Positions 49,578 through 61,154 of a stretch of 64,000 nucleotides of DNA are shown one piece after another. Positions within the stretch are counted from its first letter, which is position 1. Each line of letters starts with the position of its first letter. The notes beneath the pieces are model-generated. The model did not search any database and had not been told where the DNA came from. It saw only the letters and a list, made by a program, of their open reading frames with translations. The DNA comes from Mansonella perstans (Eukaryota; Nematoda; Chromadorea; Rhabditida; Onchocercidae), in assembly GCA_037074765.1 (NCBI GenBank), contig JBAMDO010000064.1:185827-249826 (forward strand), given 5' to 3'. A program made the translations under genes and the position numbers.

Positions 49578-52500
49578 TCATCTAGTGTCTTCTGAGCTTG
49601 TTGCTGTCCCGGTATCCGATTTAACTCGTTTGTGCTTGGTGCGACGATTTTGGAACCATACTTTGACCTGAAGCGGTATTGCTGTGAATAGTGCTTTTAC
49701 AAGTATTTCACGAAGTATTGTGTGAATTCTTCCGATTGTCAAATAGGTTGAAATTCCTCAAATTAATTAATTAATAAAATTTTTTATTCCTTATTTTCCA
49801 AATATCTTAATATATTATATTTCAATTTCAATCTTCTAAAATACATGAAAACAAAAGAAAAAAATTAAGATAGAAATCTTTATTATTTACAAACAAAATT
49901 TGCACTCGAATTAATTTTCGCAATTTGAATAGATAATTTGGCTTAAAATTCATAAATTTTAATTAATTGCAGCTGGTCCATTTCAATAACGTATAATTTT
50001 GCCTTATCAAGCAATGTCTTACATTTTTTATTTCTTTCTTCTTATAAACACAGTGTTTCTTTCACATGCCTATTCCTTTATTCTACTGAATTAAATTTTA
50101 ATTCCCGATCTTTCTATATTTCAATTTCTTATCAAAATGGTAAAATCAAATACACTATAAACATTTTCCATACTTTTTTTGCTTTGAAAAAATGAATCAA
50201 TTCTCTTTATTTCTTTTTTCGTTTTCTTATTTTAAAAATTATTCTAACTAACATTAGCAACAAATTAATAAAATTTAAATTAAATAGTTTTTTCAAGAGT
50301 TTTTCTTTAACTTTTTCCTCCAAATATCCATTATAACTCGTTTAATTTAAATTAAAATTAGTCTACCTCCCAAAGGTGCTTCTGTCTTTCTCTTTTTCCT
50401 CTCTTCTTTTCTCCTTTTCCCTTTCTCTATCTTTTTTGTATGTCCTCAAATTACTTGCTTAATTTTGTCACCAATTGCATTTCATCTTTTTCCACTTTTT
50501 TTTTGTCATTTATTATTTGCTTAATGACTTTAAAACAAACTACTGTGACAAATAGCATCAATACACAATTCCTTCTTTTTCATTCTTTCTCTTTTCTCTC
50601 CCTCTCTCTCTCTCTTTCTCCTTCTTTTTTTCTCACTCTTCACTCTTTCATCAAAAATAACAAAAGTAATTAGACTGTTGACATAGTAGCAAATGTATGT
50701 ATCTTTGATTTTTTCTTTTTAAATTTACAGTAAATTGGCAAAGCAGAAAAATTATAATTTTCCTTTGAATTAATTTATTTTAATAATCTCAAAGTCAAAA
50801 TTAAATTTATCACTTTCAACTTTTGAATGAGGATTTGAGTTAGAAATGGAATTTAATTCGATTTTTTCATCTCCTAATTGATTATTTGTCAGCAGTTAAT
50901 TATATCCTACAGTGAAGGTGAACATATTATAAAAATGTAAAAGAAAGAAAAAAAAATCAGTTTCTCCAGTTTTTTAAGTAATTTCCTTTTTTTTGATCTT
51001 TCTTGAGTAATTTTTTGAGGTTTGATTAAAACTACCTCTTAAAACAAACTGAAAAAGGTAATAATCAACAGCATATTAATGATGATTGATATTTTTCCTA
51101 ACTAGAAAAAAAACTTTTGCAACCCTTTGCGGGATATTTTATTTTTTGTTTTTTTAATTTTTGGGAGAAAAAAACTTTCTTTTGTAGAAAATGCTTTGAT
51201 CAAATCGAATAAATCAAATCCGTATTAAAAATTTTTTCTCTTTCTTTCGCTTGAAAAAAACAAGTCAAATCAAAAATTTTTCACCAAATTTTTAGTTGCT
51301 AATTTAAATTAAACATTACAAGTTTTTCTGAAAATATGCTGCTATTAATTTTCAGCTCCATTTTTAATCCGAATAAAATACTTTGAATTCGAATTTTAAA
51401 TGGTTTAATTTTTACCTGTGTTTCGGTAAGCGATAGATTAGTTGCTAATTCACGACGTTCATTTCCGATCACATAATGATTCAACTCGAAGGCTTTTTCA
51501 AGCTCAACCAATTGCTGAGGTGAGAAAGCGGTACGAATCCGCTTATTCTTTCGAAATGGTTGCAAAAAGAGGCCAGCAGTAGCTTCACCTAGAATTCAAT
51601 TCGATTTAAAAGTATTTCGAGAATTCATGTCAATTATTGAAATTTAAAAAAAGTATATGTTTAATGGTTGGATGTGGCGAAAAGGATTAGAAAAAAATCA
51701 ATCAATCAATCAATAAGCACAATCGAAAATGTTTTTGAATAAAATTAAAAAGTTAATGATCATAAGGAATGTCATTGTTGGGAAGATTCAAAAAAGCAAC
51801 GACAATATTGATTGAAAAAATGATCAGTTGACAAATCTTATCCCATGACAATTAGCATATATCACATCATCAGTGTATATTATTAAACAATGCATATTGC
51901 AATATTTTCAATGTGACTAATTAATTAGCCAATAATATTTCTAACGAATGTAAAGAAAAACTGACTTTTTTCTTATCTCATTTTAGTTTAAAAAAAAAAA
52001 GAAGAAAAATAAAAAGAAATATTGGTTGCATGTAATGATGGTTGGATGAATATTAGGGTTATATATTAGTCGAGAATGTTTGCAACCAATAATTTAGTCA
52101 AATAAATTTACAGATAGTCAAGAGGTAACCAACAATTTATCTTACAAATTTATGGGTGATTTAAGACGAAATATTTGTGACAAATTTATCCATTCTATTT
52201 CCCACTCTTCAATCTCTCTTATCCTAAATAGTAACAACACATTACGTGTATTTTCATCCAATAAAAAAAATATTTCTTCGATTCCATTTTTCCAAAAGAA
52301 ATTTCAAATTAATGTACTTTTAAATTTTGAAACATTGAGTTTAAAAAAAATTGTTTAATAAAGTATAAACAGAATACTGTTGTCATTTTGTTGAATTATT
52401 ACTATTTTCGAGATTTGCTCGGTTCATTTCATTATATGAATTGCAATAATTTAATCATTTGTTGAATTTTGGAGCAAAAAATTTAGAAAAAATATAAAGT

Positions 52501-54986
52501 AAAAATGAAATTCGAAAAGAAAAGCTTTCATGCTTTTTACATTTGAATAATTTTTTGGACAAATGAAAACAGCTATTGTTGTTATAATTGAAATTTTAAA
52601 ATGAAATTAATCAGAAAGAATTTGGATCAAATCTATTAATTGCTAAGAGACGGAAAAAATGAGACGGATTAATAATTGAACCAATAAGTTAAATTGCTAA
52701 AATCTGAAATTGCTAAAATCTGAATCTTAGTTAAAAGTTCACCTACAGCTCTTAGTACATTTGAATAAAAAGCATGCTTCAACTCGTCTGTATTCTTTAG
52801 ATCATATATCTTCCACATTTATTAAGTTTAAATTCAACTTCTTGAATTAAATTTGCTAAATATAACCAATTAAATTAGTTAACCCATAGAGTTCATTAAT
52901 TTCTTGGTAACATTGTGTTTTATATGTTTTACTAATTCAGGTAATCTAATTTTTATTTTCAATTTATAGTATTAATTTTCATTCATATTTCAAGTACACA
53001 GAAAAAATGAAAAGGAAAAAGGCATTAGAATAGTTGCTTAGCCATTCGACAATTAGCGAATCAGCAAGCCATTGATGCGTTACCGTAGTAATAGGTTATT
53101 ACCATAGTAACGGACATTACCGTACGTTTGATCAATCTATTCATTACTTATTACTTTCAATTTAATAAAATTGCGAATTAATTTATCAAGCATTTAAAAA
53201 CGGAAAAGTTCATAATTAATGATCATTTAAAAAAGGAAATAAAATTGCGCTTTAAATCTGAAAGATTCAATAACTGAAACTTAATTACTTAATAAGTGCT
53301 TTAAATATATCAATTAAAAAAAACCAAATTGCCGATAACCAGATTGCTGAATCAGTTCAATCCATTGCTGCGACCATAATTTTTGCTGGTTGTGACAAAT
53401 ATCGCTATCATTGAAACCCATAATAAACGGATTTGATGAAGCCATCTGTAAAGTGAATTCTAACATTTGAAAAAAAATAAATATTGAAAAGAAGTCGTGG
53501 AAATGTTTGAAATAAAATTGTTTCTCTTTTCTTCTTTTAAAATATCATAAAATGAGAAAAAAAATTGTTTTGAATTTCACAAAGGAAAGGAATTAGAAAA
53601 TTAAAATATGATAATCATGCGTTTCACAAAAATTAAAAAAAAAAACTATTGTACTACTCACACAATTACTTGTTGTATAAGTAATGTAATACTGCACTTT
53701 TTGTTAATTTATTTTAACCCATTATAAGTTAACGAATTTTTTCCGTTAATGATTTCTTTAATTTTGTTGAATTTTTCAAATTTTAAGCGAAAAAGAAGAA
53801 AAAAAAGTTCTAGTGAAATATAGGAAGATGGTAAAAAGGATGCAATTACAATGATCTTTCGAATGATTTACTTCAGTTGACTTGATATTACTAACAGAGA
53901 AATGGTAAGCATTAGAGGGCGTTTGGTAAATCATATAAACAAGCATTATTATAACGAGAATAATCAAAATTAATCAATAATCCAATTCAAGTATTGTATT
54001 ACTCCATCTGTCTATCCCACTGTCAATTTGTGCAGGTAAATCTGATATCTGTTGATGACATCCAAAACAAAAACAAATCTTTGGTGAAAAGTAAATGTTT
54101 TACCAGCAGGGACTGTTAATTACTTATTAATATTCTAATTAAGCAATATAAATTAAGTTATTCTCAAGTACCATATCTCTGAATCAAATTTTTTTAATGT
54201 GATAATTGGTTATTTTAATGGTAACCAATTATCATTCATTATGAACTTTTATAGCAGCTGTAATAAAATTTAGTTATTTTGTTTTTAGCTGTGCAGTTTG
54301 TCTTGCAGCAATCGTATTGAAGTCTAATAACTTAAAATTAATTTAATTTAATTTTAATAATTTAATAATTAGAAGTGAAAAAGCAAAGAAAGAAAAGAAT
54401 ATGAATGAATAATTACCTGAATATGTGGAAGTAAAACATCAAAATAAGATAGCGTTTGTGGAATCGGTGCTGATAGGCATACAATTGGATGACATGATGT
54501 AAGCGAAGTTGAATTATTATTATTTTTATTAATATTACCATTGTTACTATTACTGGCACTTCGATGATCTGATTTGCAGCTTTGATTAGTGGTTGTATTT
54601 GGTGGAAGTAATTCTTGACTTGTCCCTGGACTTTCAGCTAATTCAGCTAGATGTTCCTGATAGCAATCGGTTGATTTTCCATCCACAAATTCTTGATTAA
54701 AGTTAGTGGAAGTCTCAATTTGGACAGATGGTAGCTCATCAAGATTCGTAGTAAATATCGGTGAAATATCATCACCAGATGATGATAGTATTTTTGGTCG
54801 TGAAATAATATCAGCCTTAGATGTGACCTGACCTGAGCTAGGCCTTATAGAATATACTTCATCTGGCTGACGTTGATGTTGTTGGTAATGACAGTGATAA
54901 TGATGTTTACAGTGATGATTATGATGATGATGATAATGATTACTACTAATTAAGTTTTCAACCGAAAAATTTAATGGTGATGGCAT
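49578..54986 (-). CDS. ceh-2: EMX/ems-class homeobox transcription factor (ceh-2 type), 317 aa
   Basis: Sequence-specific nuclear transcription factor of the empty spiracles/EMX class. In C. elegans this class acts in anterior neurons. Exons, high to low: 54417-54986, 53325-53445, 51416-51588, 49578-49667, all in phase (954 nt). The homeodomain is at about 245-304: [19 protein letters not shown], then [13 protein letters not shown], with helix 3 [14 protein letters not shown]. Trp48, Phe49, Gln50 and Asn51 are present. The motif just before it ([13 protein letters not shown]) is EMX-like. The intron falls between homeodomain positions 44 and 45, a common place in homeobox genes. The N-terminus has FSVENLI (residues 7-13), an eh1-type Groucho-binding motif as in other EMX proteins, followed by a His-rich stretch ([18 protein letters not shown]) and an Asn-rich region. 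The C-terminal tail is only 13 residues. Start is the first Met before the eh1 motif. Confidence 0.93.
50579..50650. repeat. Pyrimidine-rich CT/TTC simple repeat
   Basis: A long CT- and TTCT-rich tract inside the last intron of the homeobox gene, including CCCTCTCTCTCTCTCTTTCT. It is on the plus strand, so it is a purine tract in the transcript. Simple repeat. Confidence 0.75.
53078..53112. promoter_or_regulatory. X-box-like inverted repeat in the homeobox gene intron
   Basis: CGTTAC, an internal loop, GTAATA, a short turn, TATTAC, another loop, and GTAACG form a hairpin-capable inverted repeat. Its right half, ATTACCATAGTAAC (53098-53111), fits the RFX/DAF-19 X-box consensus RYYNYYWWRRNRAC at every position; the left half GTTACCGTAGTAAT misses at two. 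A third TTACCGTA follows at 53117. It sits in the second intron, 0.2 kb after exon 2. Binding is inferred from the consensus only. Confidence 0.35.
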
Positions 54987-55467
54987 AGTAGCAAAATTTA
55001 ATGATCAATATTACCGATACCGATCAGAAAAAAAAAATTTCTTCCAAATAAATAAAGTACTCAAATTTTGTTTTTCCTTTTTTTGTTTATTTCTTCAAAA
55101 TTGTAGCAAACCAATCTGTTTGTCGTTCTTTCTCCTTCTTCTTTAAAAAAAAATATTTCAGTAATTGTCGTTCATTTTCGTCATACAATAAGAAAGCAGA
55201 TGTAACAATCCTCACTTCAATAATTAGAACAAATATTGCCCATACAGTAAGAAAAGATATGAAACAATGTACTGATAATTAGCGAAATTTTCTCATGATT
55301 CGAAATATTTTTGTCAAATGAATTCGTTGATTTCGTTAAAATCTTTCCAGCAAATAAAACATTGATGATATTTACCATGCCAATAAGACTGAATTGAATG
55401 CCCCTTAAAGGCGGAGCATTTTTCATACTTTTCAAGAGTGAAACAAATGGGTGTGGAATTATTTGTC

Positions 55468-55512
55468 TACCTACCCATCTATCTACCTATACATCTATCT
55501 ATCTCTCTATTC
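55468..55512. repeat. TCTA/CCTA tetranucleotide repeat
   Basis: Degenerate run of CTAC, CTAT and ATCT units (CTACCTACCCATCTATCTAC and onwards). Simple-sequence DNA just upstream of the homeobox gene. Confidence 0.75.
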
Positions 55513-56276
55513 ACCATCTTTACTAAGGAATTATAAAGATAGAGCAAGAAGTTGAGCTAAAATTTGAACTAGCTAGTCAGCTAATGGTGTGGAAAGATAA
55601 AATGATTTCTCCGCCCAGGTATTAAAGCACAAAAAAAGATTGATGAAAGAAATGAAAGCAATCACAAATTATAATTTTATTATTCAATTCTTCTTTCTTC
55701 TAAATTTCTCCTACTACTCCACATCTTACCATTACCATCACCATTATCATACAATCATTATCACCGTCATTATCATGATTGCTTTTGTTGATTGCATACT
55801 AAAGTAACATTTTTTTATTTTATTATCAAAAATATTAAAAATCAAGCATTTTTTAAAATTTCACTATCATTTTGTTCAAAAATTAAATTCTTAAATTATT
55901 CATAATTAATCAGCTATTTATCAAAGATAATCAAGATAACCATTTATCTTGATAAGTCGAGTAAGGAATATTTATTGTCTTTTGCATAACTAATACATTT
56001 TTTGATATTTTTCATATTTAAATATGCATAGTAATCGTCCTTCAATGAGTTAATTTTTAGCATTTTTATAATATTAAACTTTGAAAATTTAATAACGATA
56101 ATGTAAATGTGTTATTCAGGAATTAATTATTACTATCATTAGTAAAATTATCAATTATCACTCTAATTATTATGTTATCTTGAAAAGATTCTTGCCCGAT
56201 ATTTACTACAATATTTTTACCTCATTCATTTTCATTTTCCATCTTTCTTTTTCCTCTCCTCTAATAATTCCCGGTA

Positions 56277-56287
56277 TCGCCCCCGCC
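56277..56287. promoter_or_regulatory. GC-rich EGR/Sp1-type element
   Basis: CGCCCCCGC (GCGGGGGCG on the minus strand) matches the EGR/Zif268 consensus, and also looks like an Sp1/KLF box. An uninterrupted GC run of this length is rare in this AT-rich DNA. It is 1.3 kb upstream of the ceh-2 start codon. Function is inferred. Confidence 0.3.
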
Positions 56288-56448
56288 TGTTGTTCCAAAT
56301 ATTCCATTAGCAAATAATTCATTGCAAAATGATTCGTTCTAATTTACTGCTTTTCATTATTTTCATTTGGTGAGAAAATATACAAATATGTGAATATGCA
56401 ATATATGCTTACCGGAACATATATAAGCTCTTTTTTTGATAATATCTC

Positions 56449-56476
56449 AAAAAAAAAAAAAAAAAAAAAAAAAAAA
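56449..56476. repeat. Poly(A) homopolymer, 28 bases
   Basis: An uninterrupted A run in the region upstream of ceh-2. On the minus strand it is a T run. No retroelement is recognisable beside it. Confidence 0.9.
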
Positions 56477-57340
56477 CGAAAACGAACCGTTTGGGTTAAT
56501 GGGTTTTACCCATTCCTTTTAGCTTTATAAGCTTATTTATCCTTTTTTACATCTTTTTCCCTCTCAACTATTTTATCCCATAACATTTCCTCATAATATT
56601 TCTTCTTTCTTTCATTGCCTTCCCCTCCCATACCTTACACTGTGTAATATTCGGTAACCCGAAGAATGCATAAGCAAGTTGATTAAAAACGGGAGAGAAA
56701 GAAAAAATGTACGGATTATTGCAATTAACAAATCGTATACCTTTTTTTTTTGTAATATTCGGAAGCTATTCGATTTATATTTTCTTTTACGGAAATATTT
56801 TTGTAGAAATGATTAAAATAAATAAATGAATAAATAATATTGAAAATCATTTCAATTTTTAATTCAAATTATCAAATATGATTTAATATTCAATTCAGAT
56901 TTCACACATTCCACACATCACTATTTGAAGAAATCGAAATTAACAACTAATTTTTTCAATTTCAAATAAAATTAAAAACGAAATACTAATGTTTTCCTTT
57001 CACATTTTGCAAGTGCAAATGTCTCGGTGATATGTTATCACTTTCCTTCATTTTCAAATTTGATAAGAAATAAAAAAAAATTAGATTTGAAGAAGAATTT
57101 AAAATTAAAAATGAAACATATGCAAATTGGCTTTGACTCTTTTGTCATAAGAAAGATATCATGAAGAAATGAAATGAAATTTAATAGAAAATAATAGCAA
57201 TATAAATAACAGTCTATGTGGCAATTTATTTATCATTTCTAATAATAACAATAATAATAAAAACGATGATATCACAATAATTACAATTGTTCCGTATTCA
57301 GGAATATTTTTTGTGTGGCCCTTCCACAAAGGACACAGCT

Positions 57341-57408
57341 ATTACGTAACGAAAATTCTCGGAATGTAAACAAATTCTATCTGAGGCGTGAAATGTCTGC
57401 TTACGTAA
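57341..57408. promoter_or_regulatory. Paired TTACGTAA palindromes (NFIL3/CES-2-type)
   Basis: ATTACGTAAC at 57341-57350 is a perfect match to RTTACGTAAY, the PAR/NFIL3 bZIP consensus, and TTACGTAA recurs at 57401-57408. Two copies 60 bases apart suggest a regulatory element. It is 2.4 kb upstream of ceh-2. Motif match only. Confidence 0.35.
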
Positions 57409-60400
57409 GAAATTTTAAAAAATTAATGAATAGAAATACTGGCATGACGAATGAAATGTGCTGAAGAGCAAGCTGGAACCAATATTGAATTCAGAAATTA
57501 TGCCTTTCGACAAGATTGTTCTTAGTGTTCGATTTCCGATTTTCATTCCGGAGATTAAATTAGATGTTTTAAATTGAAAATTAGGAATATTTCTTCATCT
57601 GAAATAAAAATAAAACAAAATATAACCCAATACTTTTGCTTTGATTCTAACAGCTGTTGAATATCCAATTAATTACGGCAAATTATAATGATCATCAGGA
57701 TTGCTCCTCCTTTTCTTTTTAGTCAATCAAATCTATTCAAATTAGCTAATCATGAAGCATTATTTAAAATAATTAAGTTAGTTCAATTTTCAAAATTGAT
57801 TTCATTATCTCATCATTTAATTTCTGAACCATAGTCTTATTTTTTCTTAAAATAATGAAAGCGCCTTTCATTTTCTATTTAATTAATTTGCCAATTTTGT
57901 CAGTTCTTCTTTGCTACAAAGTGTACAATTCAGATTCGCACTTGAAGTTTTATTTTCGGCAGCAAATATAATTAAATCAATTTGCTTATTTTGTTGCTTA
58001 TTTTGCTGTGACGTGCACTTATAGCATTTTGCTTTTGTCAAGAACAAAATAGGAAATTCATTTACCTCAATGATAGAAACTTTCAACTCATATTAATAGA
58101 AGAAAAATCACTTGAAAGTAATGAAATAATCTTGAAATCCTGATTTGAATATTTCATTCAAGAAACTTTAAGTCAGGCTAAGGTAACACTTGGATGCATA
58201 TTATTTGACCAATTTTTAGAAGGCAAAATTTATGTCCGGATTATTTGTAACAAAAATCATTTGAAAATCTTTATTGAAATTTAAGCCTAATTCAAATCGA
58301 CTAAAGTGACAAAATTTCAAAACTATTTATTAATTTTTTATTAGCTTACAAATAATGATAGCTGACGAAACAATTAATGTTGTAACAATGTATCAAAGCA
58401 ACCACTACCATAATTCCAGTCAGTGCTAAATATTTTAAAGTTAACACGCTTCTAAGATACCGCAGTTATTGAACATTCATTTTTACTCAATTCCGAATCG
58501 ATTAAAATTAATTGCTCCATAAATAAATTAATTTGAATTCATAGATTCGAATATAATTATCCCTATGCAGCAATTCGAATAATTAAACATATTTAACTGA
58601 GAGAAATAAAAGCAAATCTTGAAATTTTAGCCAAGCTACCAGTTATAACAACATTGACCAATGGTCACTTAATCTATCGCTAGGATTAGGCTGATAATTA
58701 CATTGATGCATAATGGCATTACTATCACAAAATCAATTCCAATCCATTTTCAATTTTATATTTCCTTACCTTTTCGTCCCTCACAAACAATTTTACAATT
58801 CTTTTGGTTTTATTACTAAAAAAGAATAAATTGATAAGTGGATATACTTCTTAATAAAGAATCAGCTAAAAATCCCATTCCTAGATATTTTCAAAACACT
58901 TTGTCTTATTATATTTACAACTTTTCTTAAGAAGCAGTCAATTAATTTTATTTCATTTTGTTACTCATTTATTTGTTAAAAAATTTAAGCAAAAAGAAAA
59001 AGTGTCAAAGAGTCTATTATGCGTCATAATTAATTTCATTAAATTTTGATCGTAAAAAAAAACCATAAAGTCTGAATTTTATCGTGAAAATACCATGAAA
59101 ATACCATTAAAAATATTGAAAATAAATTGATATCTTACAATAATCACATTACCGTAACGATGGTTGAAAATGGAACGATATCAACAGGATGAATGGTGCT
59201 TTAAGATTAACCATACTATATTATTAACGAGAAATATTGAATTTTATTATTTGTTAGTTTGGAATCTAATTTATTCTCCATCGTACCGTAATATACCAAT
59301 TACTTCTACCGTATATGTTAAAGCGTTGATAACATGTGATACTGCACAGCAACAACTGTTCACTGAATTGTAAAGTTACAGTTTATTGACTCAGTAAATT
59401 GTCACATAAAAATAAATGTCCTTAAACACAGATGCACATGTTAATTTTTACGACCACAAATAAATCGTCATGATTTACATATACGTGTAGGCACGTGTAA
59501 GTAACAATATAAATGTAACATGTATATTAGTTTTTGCATTCATTGGAAAACGAATCACTTATTTGTTTCGGATAAGATAATAAATAATATGTCATCAGAT
59601 AAAACAAAGTAAAAATGGAAAACCGAAAATTGAGGATCATTCAGACTTAAAGATCAGAAATCAATATCAAATTATAGCAAGTAATTAAACTTTGTAATTA
59701 TTATTGTTATAATGCTTGTACAATACATCGCACTTTTCACACTTGAAAAAAATCGAAATTAATATATGAATAGAATGGATGATAACAATATCGTTTAAGA
59801 TACTCAGTCTACATTAATGATAAAACAATCTAACAATATTCATTTACAATTGATTCGGAAATTTTGATTTCCAATTTAAATTCCTGTCTGGAAATTCCTG
59901 AAATCATAACATATTAGTGCTTAAAATTTTATTTGTCGTACAGCCAATTTTTGTAATTTCTTAAGTTTAATCTTTGTAATTCAAAAATACGACATGATAA
60001 ATTGTATTTCTGATTTCCAATTTGATGGAAATTTTGCAGAAGAAATTTTGATTAGTGAGAAAAACGCTTTCTCTCTTAAAAAATAAAAGAAAACAAAAAC
60101 TTAAAAGGCTACATGATTATTTCAAACGGACCCAACATTTCATTCAACGATTCAGGAATTGCCCACATCATTTAAAATTTTTCCTCGGGCAAAAATTGAA
60201 AAATTTTTTAAAAAATTGTTGGAAATAATTATAAATGCAAAAATATAAAATTATAAGTTTCGTTGTTATATTTCACCATAAAATATTACAGCAGAAAATG
60301 GCATGAATTCATCCAGATACAAATTGCCGAGATTACACTGATTGATAGATAATTATTACAATTATCGAATATTACAACTAGTATTTGAGTATTTTTGTAC

Positions 60401-60844
60401 AAATTAGAAATGCATTACAATTCAAGCAGCAATAACTCTTAGCAATCTATTTCTTTTTTAAATTTAACCTATTATTTAATCGATGAAAAATTTAAATAAG
60501 CATTACTTGTTTTAATGATTACTGCTGGGATAAAGGGGAAAAGATAGCATTGCTTAGGGGATAAGGAAAGGAATTGGTACTATTAGCGACAAAGTAAAAC
60601 TATATTTAAAATTTTATCAATTAATGAAAGAAACTAAAATTTTGGAAAACTAAATAGTTTGAGAAAAAAATACGTACAATAAAAAATTAGCCGCATTTGA
60701 AAAATTTTAGAATCTTAATGGGAAATGAAATTTTTTTAAGTGCGTCGGCTAATGATTAATTTATCATTGTACGACTAGTGATCCATACATGAATTAAATA
60801 ACTGATTTATTAATTAAGCAATAGAAATAATGCAGTCAATCATT

Positions 60845-60846
<2 letters not shown>

Positions 60847-60897
<51 letters not shown>
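60847..60897. repeat. (ATT)17 microsatellite
   Basis: Seventeen uninterrupted ATT units in the region between ceh-2 and the receptor gene. It is followed by degenerate CATT/ACT-rich sequence. Confidence 0.95.
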
Positions 60898-61154
60898 GTT
60901 ACTATCATTGTTCTTTTCATTGTCTACTATCATCATTTTATTAATATTATTTTCACTGCTACTATCGCTAACATTATGATCATTACTGTTGTTTCTACTA
61001 TAATTATCATTGTCACTATTATTGTCATATTTTAATAAAAAAATAAATTAATAAACAGGTAAACAAATGGAGCCAGAAAATATGGGACAGGAGAAATATA
61101 CTGAAAAACTTAATGATTATTTAAAATTTTCAACCTTTCTTTGCGACGTTTCGC

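Larger units (their letters stand above)
54987..61154. other. Long non-coding region upstream of ceh-2
   Basis: About 6.2 kb between the homeobox start codon and the receptor stop codon. I see no open frame with protein character. It carries several simple repeats, a GC-rich CGCCCCCGCC element at 56.28 kb, a short perfect hairpin at 56.5 kb, and two TTACGTAA palindromes at 57.3-57.4 kb. It probably includes the regulatory region of ceh-2. Confidence 0.55.
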
